Below, piece by piece: positions 1 to 13,035 of a stretch of 64,000 nucleotides of DNA. This stretch comes from Ephemerocybe angulata. Lineage: Eukaryota > Basidiomycota > Agaricomycetes > Agaricales > Psathyrellaceae. How positions within the stretch are numbered: the stretch's first letter is position 1; the number at the start of each line of letters is the position of its first letter. Made by a program: the position numbers and the translations under genes. The notes under the pieces were generated by a model. That model made no database searches. It saw only the letters and a program-made list of their open reading frames with translations, and was not told the DNA's origin. The stretch is from contig JAACJK010000220.1 in assembly GCA_013368325.1 (NCBI GenBank), positions 124,001 through 188,000 of the forward strand, given 5' to 3'.

Positions 1-295
1 TGCCCGAAGATCATTGAGACTCCACAAAATGGTTACCCCCCCGAGAGCGATTACTGCAGCAAAGAAGTAACGGAGTTCTGAAGGACCATTGGCTAGGATG
101 TGGTAGTAGGCTGCGGCGGTCCAGAGGTGCTCGTCAGTGACGGGGGACTTCCACAGCGTAAGCGAGTCGGCAATCCAGTGGGTGAACAGGGCCCCTGCAC
201 AAGCCGGTCAGAATGACGACTGGAAACACAGACTAGAGCCACGCACCGAGTAGAAAGCTGGAGACACAGACAAAGACTGCTGCTCGTACACCCAT
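1..295 (-). CDS. SHR3: Shr3-type ER chaperone for amino-acid permeases (5' part only)
   Basis: The window edge cuts this gene after about 81 codons. Exon 1 is 295-247, a 52-nt GT-AG intron spans 246-195, and exon 2 runs from 194 to the edge. The protein opens with a hydrophobic segment ending SSFLLGALF, followed by HWIADSLTLWKSPVTDEHL, a conserved tyrosine/proline stretch (AAYYHILANGPSELRYFF) and a second hydrophobic segment. This order matches the fungal Shr3 family, multi-pass ER membrane proteins that keep amino-acid permeases folded and help package them into COPII vesicles. The ATG at 295 directly precedes the first membrane segment. It is divergent from the RsfS gene, with 142 bp between starts. 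The identification rests on recall of family motifs; the rest of the gene is outside the window. Confidence 0.72.
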
Positions 296-437
296 GAAGC
301 AAGAAAGTCTGGGGTCGGACGAAGAGAAGTGGTGGCGGTCCAGTGACGCTCAAAACTCTGATCGCGACCTGCGTAAATTTAATTCACGCGCCTCTTTCCC
401 TCCCCTCATCATCTCGCTGTGATACCCGGCTGCTACC
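296..437. promoter_or_regulatory. Divergent promoter between SHR3 and the RsfS gene
   Basis: These 142 bp separate two outward-facing start codons and must hold both core promoters and both 5' leaders. The part next to the plus-strand gene is pyrimidine-rich (cctctttccctcccc), which is common upstream of fungal housekeeping genes. I see no clear TATA box. Confidence 0.5.
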
Positions 438-1194
438 ATGCTTCGATGTGCTCAACGTTTCCAGCAATGCACGCGACTAGCGTCTCAGTGTCGACGACAA
501 GTACTAGCCAGAGCACTCTCAACGCCAGTTGGAGCACAGGGCGCCCCGACGCCGTGGTTCGTTGACCCGAAACCGGTGGAACGGCCAGCGGTACATTCAC
601 CACTCAACAAAGGCGCGAGTGCGCCACCAGTGCCGCATGATGCCCCCGTAGTGCTCAAAGACCTCCAACTGGACCTTCTGAAGTCTCCACACATTGACTT
701 GTCCAAACTAGTTGTCTGTCGGGCCGTAGCACCACCTCCTGGGGAACCTTTGCCAGAACGGATGGGCCAAGGGAAGCGAAAACGCGGAAGCACAGTGGCA
801 GGAGAGTCTGCATTTGACTTTAGCTCTGGAATTTGGAGCTGGTATGTTTTTGCACAAGTGAGGAGCACATCCCAGATGTACATGTGAACGGGGGGTCTAA
901 TAGTTCTCGAAAGGTTAAAGAAGGAACAGAAGGCAGAGGCGCGGTGGAATCTGTCGTCAGACAAGTCCGTAAATCGGTACGCATTGGCGCCAGTTTCTTG
1001 AAATAGTATTCTAATTGACACCATTTACTCCATAGCTCTTGACTCGTACTCCACCTGTTCCTCTTCCCCCCAAGTCCCGGCCTCAAATGGGTACGGGGTG
1101 GGCTTTGGTTGACGGTGGAAACTTTGCTGTGCATATTCTCAGCATGGAAGCTCGAGAGAAGTACTTTAGTGGCCTCATCCCCCAGCTGCAATAG
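438..1194 (+). CDS. Mitochondrial RsfS/iojap-domain protein
   Basis: Three exons (438-841, 904-976, 1036-1194) encode 211 residues in one continuous frame. The N-terminus is rich in Arg, Ser and Ala with almost no acidic residues and looks like a mitochondrial presequence. PWFVDP marks the mature start, as in the Atp25/RsfS family. The body holds an RsfS fold: a VVLKDLQLDLLKSP helix, the SAFDFSSGIWSW core strand region, and near the end WALVDGGNFAVHILSMEARE, which resembles the family signature around a hydrophobic strand plus VH and E-x-R-x-x-Y. RsfS proteins bind uL14 on the large ribosomal subunit and keep subunits apart during assembly or starvation. Ascomycete Atp25 fuses this domain to an mRNA-stabilising domain; here it stands alone. 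Another mitochondrial role is possible. Confidence 0.75.
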
Positions 1195-1252
1195 ATGTGG
1201 ATTGCTTGGACCCCACCTGTCAAACATTGCGTCAAGTATCCACCCATCCTCA

Positions 1253-1258
1253 TATAAA
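1253..1258 (+). promoter_or_regulatory. TATA box of the 1310-1884 gene
   Basis: TATAAA sits 52 bp upstream of the ATG at 1310, a plausible distance for a short leader. It suggests a regulated gene rather than a constitutive one. Confidence 0.5.
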
Positions 1259-1309
1259 GGAGGCTAGCCTTTCTTCTTCAAGGCTATAATAATCTCAACT
1301 TGCACGAAA

Positions 1310-1884
1310 ATGGCTGGTCTTAACAACGATCCTCGCACTGTCATGGCTGGAGGTCCCTTTGGCGTCTATCCAGGCGTTGCGAACCCCAACCCTTCGAATG
1401 CTATCGACAGCACTGCCCGTGATAACCCCGATTTTGTATGTGCCTTGGATTACATCGCTCCCCTGGATGTATAGTTGAGCAAGTCACTACAGGCCGCAGC
1501 ACAGGATACTGGTCGATTCCGGCCAGGTGGTGCTGGTACTGAATTCAGGGAGCAGCTCTCCGCACAGAGAGTCTACAATGAAAGCACGGGCGTCATAGAA
1601 CATCATCCTGGGATCATTGAGTCGTCGAATATCGATCCCCTGAACGAGAATTCAAACAAAGGCAACGACTTAGTGTATGTAGAAAGTTGCAACTTGTTGC
1701 TGATGTGTGATGGCTAGACGATGGATGGGCCAATTTGACCTCCGGTCCTGGCGGTTCTCGAAACGTGACAGAAAAGAAACCGACAAACTTTGCTGCAGGC
1801 GTCATGAAGCTTGCGTATGGGACTCTTGCAGGAAATGAGCAAAAGAAGGAAGAAGGAAGGGAAGCCATGCACGGCACCAAGTAA
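1310..1884 (+). CDS. Small unknown protein with CsbD-like C-terminus
   Basis: Exon 1 is 1310-1435 and exon 2 starts at 1493 after a clean GT-AG intron. The protein begins MAGLNNDPRTVMAGGPFGVY, is rich in Asn, Gly and Pro, and ends with a basic amphipathic stretch (GVMKLAYGTLAGNE, then a Lys/Glu-rich tail to HGTK). That tail resembles CsbD-like stress proteins. The final intron, near 1673-1718, is odd: the only good acceptor (tag before 1719) keeps the convincing final frame only if splicing follows the G of TTAG, where no GT donor exists. The nearby gtatgt donor gives a different, less protein-like tail stopping near 1839. A TATA box lies 52 bp upstream. Function unknown; a stress-linked role is a guess. 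Confidence 0.6.
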
Positions 1885-1959
1885 ATATGTGTATTAGTTC
1901 CCACGACTGCGATGATATCCAGCAATACCAAACTTGTATCTCTGAACCCAACCACCATC

Positions 1960-4141
1960 ATGTCCAGCAGAGCAGGCGGCCTTTATGGCGGCATCCAATT
2001 TTCCTCTGGCTCTGTCAACCAGTTTTCCAAACCACAGCATGAAGAGAAACTAGCGAAAGCAACTAAAGAGCCTGTCCGTCAGGCCCCGGCAGCAGCGACC
2101 CAACCTCAGGAACAGGTGCCTACCCCTGCTGCAGCAACCACCACGTCCTCTAGTGCAAAATCTACAGCTGGTATCTCCATCTGCTAAACGTGTCATAAAT
2201 TTCAAATCTTTAACTCTCTTTCGCGTCCGATTGAAACCCCAGGCTGGTCGGCTTCCCTCGCCTTTGCGCCCGTGCGCCGACATCAAGCGCAGAAGGCGAA
2301 GCCTGCAGCACCACGTATTCCTGCCGGGGCCTCGTTATTGAGCTCCACGACTCTAGGGTCTACGGGGATATCCTCAACGGCGGTTGTCTTCGCTGCACCA
2401 GTCCTCAACAGTCAGGCAGCATCAACCAAAACGACTCTCTCCTCTGCGACCCAGGACAGCGCCACCACGTCTGCACCCTCCAGCGCGGGGGGATGGGGAA
2501 AGAAAGTCAAGCCACCTTCTATGATCCTCGACGAAGACGTGAACGGATTCAAGGCATCCCAGAAGCGCAAGATTGGGAGGGGGAAACCAAAAAAGGTGCG
2601 TTGGAGTCGGATCTTGTGGCTTATGCACAGTGCTCAGTAGTCCTAGAATAAACATGCCCCCCTCGTCCCACTGTGGGATCCTTTGGCACCATACGACCCG
2701 CTGCGTCCAAACGACTACAATGAGTACAAGGCATGGAAATCAAGGGAGCGAATCGAGCGCAGGCATCGTCTGGCAGAGGAGCGTCGAATGTATGAGCAGA
2801 GAGAGCGAAGGCGGAGTACGAGTTATTCGGACTCAGAGTATACACCTTCGGAGGACGAGGACAGACCCCGCAAGACAGGTAAGCACGAGATACTCTCCAC
2901 CGCTGTGCACAACTTAATTGCCTTCTAGCGCGGTACGACGAAAGCTACGACAGTTGGTCCCGCTCCAAAGACGACGACGATAGAGGTTATGCTGCACAGG
3001 ATCCCTCAGTAGATTTATCTCGTGAGCAATACTCTCCGCCTCCCGTTCACATGGACGAGGGAGGGGAAGATGGATTACCCATCTCCTCTTCCGCTACGGC
3101 CGTGGCACCCTCTGCCGCCGTTCCCGTGGCTGAGACCGGAGAAGAGGCATATCTTCGCCGTGTTGCGATGTCCACCAAGATGGCAAGGCCAGCAGCCCCC
3201 GTGGCCCAAATTCTCCCATCACCATCACCCCGCCTCCCGTCACCCCCATCGCCTCCTCCTTTAGCTTATAACCCTTTCGCTCCTCCCTCCGTTCCCCCAC
3301 CACCTCAAGCTGGACCTTCTGTTGCTGGAGGCATGGAGGATAGGATCAAGCAAGCCGCTGCGATTGCTGCGAGGTTAAGTGCGTTGGGAGGTGCTTCTGC
3401 TCCGCCACAGGACACGTCCCTACCTGTGGCTTCTGAATCAGCCAATGCCTGGACATCCCGGTATGCGGTGCTTTTACTCTTCGCAAATTCGAACGTCATG
3501 TCTGACCACCTACACCGACAGACCCGACCCAGCCAACTTCGCTGCCCGCTTCATGGCGAAATGGGGGCACAAGGAAGGCCAAGGTCTCGGGGCTGACGGA
3601 TCAGGGATCGTCAACGCCCTCGAAGTCGAGCGAGCAAAGGGTAAAGGAGGCAAGCAGCACTCCCAGCAAGCCGGGCCGAACATTGGAAAGGGAGTGGGTA
3701 TCGGAACGAAGATGGGGAAGATCATCAACAACAATGAGGATCTCAAGGCTAAGGAAGACCGAGAACGTTTTGGCGAGCCCAGTCGCGTTATGATGCTGAC
3801 TAACATGGTCGGACCAGAGGACGTCGATGATGACGACCTTCGCCAGGACATTGGTAAGTCTTACCTCTCAATTTATCTCGTATCTAATCTCATGATGCCA
3901 TGCCACAGGGGAAGAATGTGCGAAGAACGGAGTGGTCGAGAGGGTGCTCGTGCACCTCGTATCTCCTTCCCCGCCGAACATAGAGGACGCTGTTCGGATT
4001 TTTGTGCTGTTTGGTGGTCCGGTGGGTGCTTGGAAAACCGTACGCGAGATGGACGGCCGTTTCTTTGGAGGGCGCTCTGTTCGAGCTAGGTATTTCCCAG
4101 AAGCTGCTTTCTTCCAATCTGATTTCGACCGCCAGTTGTAA
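1960..4141 (+). CDS. Splicing factor 45 (G-patch and UHM domains)
   Basis: Six exons (1960-2170, 2243-2595, 2647-2878, 2929-3460, 3522-3853, 3909-4141) encode 630 residues. The N-terminus has the SPF45 signature [13 protein letters not shown] Pro/Ala-rich low-complexity middle follows, with an [19 protein letters not shown] segment and an Arg/Glu-rich region. A G-patch comes next ([20 protein letters not shown]), and the protein ends in an RRM-like UHM domain ([13 protein letters not shown] to [11 protein letters not shown]). SPF45/RBM17 binds U2AF-type ligand motifs through its UHM and helps second-step 3' splice-site choice. The ATG at 1960 was chosen over one at 1912 because family members begin just before the GLYGG motif. 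It converges on SDHA with 105 bp between stops. Confidence 0.93.
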
Positions 4142-4246
4142 TATGACTATTATCATGATATTATGCCATTTTTTGCATTGTGTATATATGTGTGTGTACC
4201 CCACCAAGCGTACAAAAGTTGAATAGTGAAAATCATGCAAAAACGT

Positions 4247-6688
<2,442 letters not shown>

Positions 6689-6814
6689 GGCGGTGGTAGA
6701 GAGCAAAAAGGATTCAGGGAGACCTCGCCAGTTGCTCCGATCGCCAACGACACATTCCGACCAATCATATCCTTGTGATTTCCCACAATCACACCGGGAG
6801 GGCTCCGGCACCGG

Positions 6815-6823
6815 CTATATATG
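6815..6823 (-). promoter_or_regulatory. TATA-like element upstream of SDHA
   Basis: On the minus strand this reads ATATATAG inside a GC-rich context, about 130 bp before the SDHA start codon at 6688. It lies in the 163-bp gap after the TBC gene's stop. Confidence 0.35.
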
Positions 6824-6851
6824 TAGTTCGAATATCTACAAGTTGAAGTAA

Positions 6852-9555
6852 CTACAGCGCCCCCAACGGATCCTGTGATTTGACAATTCCCGACATCCTA
6901 CTCGTTCCCGTCGACGTTGGTGGCGGTTTTCGGGGCAACGATCCCGGGGGGAGGCCTGTGGGGGTGGAGAAACTCGACCGCGTGTAATTCCACGGGGGTG
7001 CCTGCTGCAACTCTGCCGATGGTGAAGGCTGCACTCCACTCGTTGGTCTCGGGGGAGACCGTGCAAACGCCCGCTCCGTGACATGCCTCGTCCGCGAATC
7101 AATTGTCGACACCGGAAGAGGCGGCGCAACTGTCGTCACAGGTGGCAGTTTGCTCTCTTCGGCCCGCATCTGCTCTTTTCGCTTCCTCTTTAGCGCCTCC
7201 TCTTCACCTATCAAGCGCTCATGATCAAGATTTAGATCATCGCTAATCAGCACGTCGCGAACGTATGCCAAAGACTCGATGGCCTCTCTTCTCTTCCTCT
7301 GCAGCCTCTGCACATCTTCCGCACTACTCTCGTCTTGAAGCAAGGTGTCGACGATCCACCCGAGTGCATCGCCCAAGCGCTTGTCTCTCGTCTTTAGGTT
7401 GGCCACCTCTCCTTCAACCTCCAGCCGCGACCTGGGTTCCCAAGGAGGTACTGGATTTTCATCTTCCAGCGGGAACGAAACTTCGTTCGGATTAGGTGAT
7501 CTCATCAAGTTTGCAGCGATATCTGGTATATTCCTCTTGGGGCAGGTAAGAACGAGCCAGCCGAAGCTATGATCCTTTGCGTACCTTGAGCTCTGCGACG
7601 GCACTGTACAAAGTCTTGTTTATCCCCAAGCTCTCGCCTCTTTCCAATAGTCCCCTTGCCAACATTTCGGGGATTCCGATCGTTGGGGTCGACGCCTGCC
7701 GACTATGGCCAAGGCGACTAGATCCTTCTATATCTTGCTTTCTTTGTCCAAAGCCTGACTGGCTTGCCTGTGGTGGGGGCAGCTGCGGACGACGGCGCAA
7801 CGGGGCGGGCGGAGGAACTTCGATCGGTATGTTAAATGCTGTCCGATTCTCCATTGCGATAGTCGCGCTTGAGGCTGGATTTGGGGCCATTTGTAAGAAC
7901 AGTGCTTGTTGGAGAAGTATACATGTATGAGTCGGTGACCCAGGAGGTCGCTGCTGGGGAGGCGATGGATACCTGAGCAACGTAGTCAGTTGCCCGTTAT
8001 AATCTGCGGGTATCACTGCAGGTGGATAGTTAGCTACATTATGGGTACCGCAAGCAGACTTACGGTCATTTCGGACGCGTATTAGCATAGCTACACAAAC
8101 CCAAAGTGCGAGGTCAAGCGTAGGATCACAGGCGAATAGCCCGTCCCAGAGCTTCATGGAATCCGGCATTGGAAACTCGCGGGTGAACAGCATGCGTAAC
8201 CAGCGGCTACACACGAGATGATTAGAACGAACGTATTTTCTCTGGTAGAGGGAACTCACATGCCATATATCTGGGGTTCTATTCCAGAGTTCTCCATTGA
8301 CTTCCAAAGAGCTGGGTCGCATTTCTTCAGGAGCTCGTTCTGAATCTTATTACACGCCTTGACGATGGGGGCGACGTATGGTTGTATTCCATTCTGGCCA
8401 TCTGGGATAATGAGGTGAACATGACCGCTTAGTGACGCTTGAGAACGCCTTCCGATAGCCTTGGGGTCAGGTTGTTGCCATTCATACCAAACAGCAACGT
8501 TTTGCATCACTGTGTCGAACAATCCCCATGAGTCTGCCCCTACGTGCTTTCGAGAACAAAGTAGCCGTAGGTCAGTGTCGATTTGGGACTCATCTCCGAC
8601 AGAATCGAAGTAGACGGCATGGTATAAGGGCGCAAGAAGCTCGTGCATCCCTGTTGAGGTGTGAGCTGCCATCATACGAGACTGCGGGCTTGCATCCCAC
8701 CTTGCCTGTAGCCGATCGAAGGATGGGTAAGAGAGTACACCAAGAGGATGTTTGTCAGCTCGTCCTGAACCTCGTCTTCTCGAAAGAATGCTATGTCTGG
8801 GAATCTACTCAAAGGTCGATTTTAGCTGGAGGGGAGGTTTGTTTTCACTCACGTTCTTTCAACATCTTGAAGGATGGTCTTTTTGAGCTCGAGAGCGTTA
8901 AACCAATCATGCCATGGATTCTGAGACAGATGGACCCTGTCAGTCGCATCGCAGTAAAGGATATCCATTAAAACCATACACACCTCGTTATGTAGGCTCA
9001 ATGGATCGTTCACCGTCAGATTTCGCACTGTTCCAGTGAGCCTTTCTGGAACCCGTCCTAGATCATCGGGCGCCTTTGTCTTCTCCGTCAATAGTTTCTC
9101 GTAGTTGCGCCTTGATTCACGGAGGTGCTCAAGCAGCGTGGCAGATCTTGGCGGGAGGTTGGCTTGGAGAGGCTCCGGCTTCGTTAGGAACAGCTTCAAT
9201 CGGAAACGAACTGTAAGTTAGCCCAACGATACAAGTGGCGTTCCGGAGGCTAGCGAAGAACCTTCCATGCAAGACTCCGGCCTGCTACTCCGCCATTTGC
9301 TTCAGAGTCCTTTGTAAACAACCGGTCTTGGAGAACCTGATTCTGTAGTTGAGAGAATGTTTGTCCCGATTCGAAGAAGTGTCGGTACGCGTCGCTGATG
9401 TGCAGATGGTCAGGACTGCGAATGACGTCTTCATGCGCTCTGAGTATACCTGAGGAGCGTTTCCGGAGCGCGTCCGCTAACGCTCTGCATGATTGGACGT
9501 AAAGTAACGACAAGTAGGAGGTCAAGATGCTATGTGGCGAGGAGAGACTGCGCAC
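6852..9555 (-). CDS. TBC1D5-like Rab GTPase-activating protein
   Basis: The TBC domain is split by many introns but reads clearly: RSLAWKLFL, then the arginine-finger box ILQDVERTFPD, the glutamine-finger box GYRQGMHELLAP, SRKHVGADSWGLFDTVMQN, and RWLRMLFTREFPMPDSMKLW. The spacing and the long insertion after the glutamine finger fit the TBC1D5 subfamily, which works on Rab7 with retromer. The C-terminal third has a Glu/Lys-rich helical segment followed by a Pro/Ser-rich tail ending DPLGAL. The 5' end is unresolved: the frame stays open to about 9555 but has no ATG, so a short first exon further upstream is likely (ATGGGCACTGCA followed by gtgagt near 9715 is one candidate, but I could not join it in frame). 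The stop is at 6852. Confidence 0.85.
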
Positions 9556-9896
9556 GACTGTGTCGCCGCTGGGAGAGCGGATGCTAGTTGTAGTTAGGAG
9601 CGTTTATGTAAGTTCGGGCAATGTGTTATCTCAGTGTAACTTTGTGTTGGACTGGTGTCGGACCCCGGAGTTGAACGTTGAACCCTCAACACTCAGCACT
9701 CACTGCAGTGCCCATTTGCGGGGTAACCGTGATCTTTACCGTCTTGTATTTTCTAACTGAAGGAGAAGACATGATTGAGGGTAATACAGTGATGTTACAT
9801 ACAGCGATAATGTTACAGTAGTTTCAAGGGAATTGGGATGAATACACAGTACACACAACAAGGGAAACATATCTGAGAACCGAATTGGCGGAAGGG
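9556..9896. other. Interval between RMD5 stop and TBC gene 5' end
   Basis: It probably contains the unresolved first exon, leader and promoter of the TBC gene, and the RMD5 3' UTR. A short imperfect repeat (gttgaacgttgaac) lies near 9671-9684. No other gene is visible. Confidence 0.5.
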
Positions 9897-11324
9897 CTAG
9901 AAGTACAGTCTTAGAGCAGATCCGTGCACAGTTTCTCTGGGGCAATAAGGACACTTGGCTCGGCTAAAAGAAAGAATTAACTGGTGAGATAGGGAGATAG
10001 GTATGCGGTAGACTGTCACACGTACCCTGAATTCCTGTTCAATTTTGAGAGACTGTCCTTGGATATGACATGTCCGCATTCCAACATCATCGGGGGATTG
10101 AGTTCAGTAGATTGTTCCTTCGATACCAAGCAGGCGAAAATGGAGTGGTAACGGTTCTCTGGTGGAAGCGGCAATTCAATCTGACGGAATGTAAGCACAG
10201 TGTACCAAGGTAGTTTTCGGAGAGGGCTTACTGGGAGTTCATCGCTAGTAGCCCACTCCGTCTTCCTGTCTTTGAGGACTTTCTTCCCTTTCTCGATTCT
10301 AGCAAGGGCACCTCCACCGCCAATGTCCCCAACGACTCGGAGAGGTACTTGGCGGCTCATTCCCAGAGTAGCGCAGTATTCTTTGGCGAAAAGGGCTTCC
10401 AAATCAAAGTGTAGTTGAGGCTGCGCAAGGTCTTGATAGGGGGAACGTTGGAGCTTTGAGAGGGGAAGGTAGATCATACAGGCCATTAGCCGCCGGAATT
10501 CTGCTTCGTGCTCAGCATGGAATGGGCGAAGATACTTGTTAGCGTAGTTGATCGCCGCTACTGGGTCTGGTGGGTGTGTAGACAGTAGAAGACGGATATA
10601 CTGCGAGCGATGCAAATAGAACTCAAGCGGGGACCCTCGCGATTGGAGAAAGTCTTTGTGGCGATCCGCCCAACTGACAAGACATGTTGATTTAACGCAA
10701 GAAAGAAATATATCGGCAAAGACTTACTCAAGTGCAAGGTCAATATTCTGACTTCGTAAGGCCTTCAGAATGTTGTGCAACTCAACAATCTGTGTCCTAA
10801 GATTGGACGGTATCTGAACACCAGATTCCTAAACCCAGCTGTCAGTAGACCTGTACCATCTCATGCGATACGTGCGTACATCGAGAAAAGTTTGAGCAAC
10901 GTCGAATTGGCCCGTCCTTAGCAAGTGCAGGGCAACAGTCCTTTCAAGGGCAGCAGTAGCGGGACCGGACGTGAACAAATCAGTGTATGCTGGGAGAGTC
11001 GTCGGGAATTTCTGGGCCAACGCTTGAGTACAAGTTGCCCGAAGAATTACAGTTACGCACCTTATCCCATGCTTTACCGAATCTTGCCATACTTGAGTAC
11101 ACTTCTTTCTGTCTGTCCTCGACCTCTTTCTTCCTGGCGTTGACCGTTTGCGACAAGTCATGTACCCAAGCAGAGTCCACAGCGCCAGTCGAAGCGATGG
11201 CGTCTCGCGTTTCCTTTAAGGAAGTGAGCAGCGAGCTCAGAGAATCATTTATTGAAGGTCCCTTGGAGGGCTTCGACGATGTGAGTGCCTCCAGCTTCCC
11301 CAGTTCCTTCAGGGGTCCTTCCAT
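9897..11324 (-). CDS. RMD5: GID complex E3 ubiquitin ligase subunit Rmd5/Gid2
   Basis: The N-terminal part is helical (from MEGPLKELGKLEAL). A LisH/CTLH-CRA region follows, including YIRLLLSTHPPDPVAAINYA and a conserved RRLMACMIYLPLSKL helix. The protein ends in the RMD5-type degenerate RING: FACLVSKEQSTELNPPMML, then ECGHVISKDSLSKL, and after an intron RAKCPYCPRE. Rmd5/Gid2 (human RMND5A) is a RING subunit of the GID/CTLH ligase, which in yeast targets gluconeogenic enzymes when glucose returns. The usual CPVSKEQ motif reads CLVSKEQ here, a small variation. The start at 11324 begins right at the conserved N-terminus and leaves 145 bp to the divergent NSA1 gene. Confidence 0.9.
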
Positions 11325-11469
11325 TCTGCGCGATGTCGACGAGACGGAGCAAGATGCGTTACCGGACCGTGGGACTCCGTAATCTAAAACGCTCGAAATG
11401 GTTCCGCGACAGGTGCGCTCACGCTCACAAATTTCCTGCATCGGACTAGTACTCTACTCACCACCAAAC
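11325..11469. promoter_or_regulatory. Divergent promoter between RMD5 and NSA1
   Basis: These 145 bp lie between the two start codons and serve both genes. No TATA box is obvious; the NSA1-proximal end has a pyrimidine/ACCA-rich leader (ctcaccaccaaac). Confidence 0.5.
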
Positions 11470-12956
11470 ATGAGTCGTTTCATCTTTGGTGACGATCTAG
11501 GCAACATAAAGGTCTTGCGATACCTGCCCGATGCTGCATCCCCCGAAGAAAACGCCTCAATCAAAACGGTTCACTCAGAGGCAACATCTGAGAACCGGAC
11601 AGCGATCCAGAGGATTTCTACATGTCTTATTGGACGCGACAACGACACCCTAGTATGTATCCCTACATCTACATTTTATGATCCAGTTGAACATGAGCAA
11701 GTAAAGCTAGCTACAGCTTCTTCAAACGCATCTCTGGCCCTCCACACATTGTCCGAGGAAGATGAGCTCAAGACGGTTTGCAACTGGACAGAAAAGCGGT
11801 TAAAAGACAACTACTTTGTGGGGCTTACTGCATCAACAAGGTATGTCATTTCCAACCGAATTGCGGCATTTCTCTAACCGTCGATACTAGCGCAGTATGG
11901 TCCTGTACATCAAACGGCGCGCTGAGAAGAGCCACATTCTCGACCGAGTCCTCTTCAATAACCCAAGAGGATAAGGGCTCACTCCCCACTCGTCTCCGCG
12001 ACTGGAAACTATCATCAGATGCAAAAAACTTCGCCTATGGAGGTGAAGAAGTGGATCTATCTGTTTGGGATGCAGAATTGGCCTTCCGAGCACAACCAAC
12101 GGCGGAGGCTAGCAATGCCTCCGGCAAGAAAAGGAGACGCGCTGATACCCTGTTCCATGGTGAGGTCTGGAGAGCTAAAAACGTGAGTGACCTTCTTGTC
12201 TTGAGTAAAAGCATGAGCTCAATCAAAGCCAGCTCCCCAACGACAGTTTAAGCCTGCGTCAGCCAGTGCGCATCACGTCGCTTTCCTTCCTACCAAACTC
12301 TGGCTCAGGTCATAGCCTTGTTACTGGCACACTTGGGAATGACGTTAGACGCTATGATACTCGTGCTGCGCGACGACCTGTTGCAGACTGGAAGGTTGGC
12401 AAAGTTGGTGGAATAAAGACCTTGCAAGCTGGGTTGAACGAGCAGTGAGTCTCGACCCTCCCTTTCATCACGACAGTAACTCAATCTATACAGTGAGCTC
12501 TTCGTCAGTGATCAGGGCACGAATTTGTATGCCGTAGACCTACGGAATGGTCAGATTTTGTACGGATACCCAGGTAGTATTTATTTCCGTCCAGTTTAAA
12601 CGTACGTGTGACGCTGACCGCCCTTTCCAGGTATTGCTGGAGCTGTCACAGCTATCGCGGTATCCCCCACAACCATTGCATCTACCTCCTTGGACCGATA
12701 CGTACGAACCCATACGATCATCCCTCCTGCCGGTATTGTCGGGACGCGTCTTGACACGAAGGGAGCAGTGTCTAGCAAAACCTACACGAACTGCATACCT
12801 ACCTGCATCGTCTGGGATGGAATCCACGCGAAGGCTGCAGAAGCTGAGGAAGACGAGGAGGACGATGTTTGGGATGAAATCGAGGAAGTTAGCGACGGTG
12901 AAGACTCGGACAACTCGGAAGCGCCGAGGAAAAAGCGCCGGAACCTCAAGTCATAG
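11470..12956 (+). CDS. NSA1: Ribosome biogenesis WD-repeat protein Nsa1/WDR74
   Basis: The protein starts MSRFIFGDDLGNIKVL and is a seven-bladed WD40 propeller read across several introns (the first at 11653-11706). Blades include GEEVDLSVWDAELAFRAQ, GTLGNDVRRYDTRAARRPV, and the near-terminal ASTSLDRYVRTH. A conserved basic segment (GKKRRRADTLFHGEVWRAKN) sits in the middle. The tail is acidic then basic, DDVWDEIEEVSDGED followed by RKKRRNLKS, as in WDR74/Nsa1. Nsa1 joins early pre-60S particles in the nucleolus and leaves when the AAA ATPase Rix7/NVL acts. An ATG at 11398 is also in frame, but family members begin at MSRF. Convergent with the pirin gene, 79 bp between stops. Confidence 0.9.
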
Positions 12957-13035
12957 TCAGTTCTGTCATGGAGTTCACGTTCGTTTTATCAATCTATCAC
13001 ACGGTAACGATGTACATGTGTATATTTGGGGGCTG

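Noticed and set aside
8701..8715. Possible second GC donor, in the TBC gene after GGCTACAG
   Set aside because: A normal GT donor four bases further on (CAAG|gtggga) gives the required YRQGMHE motif, so no GC site is needed.
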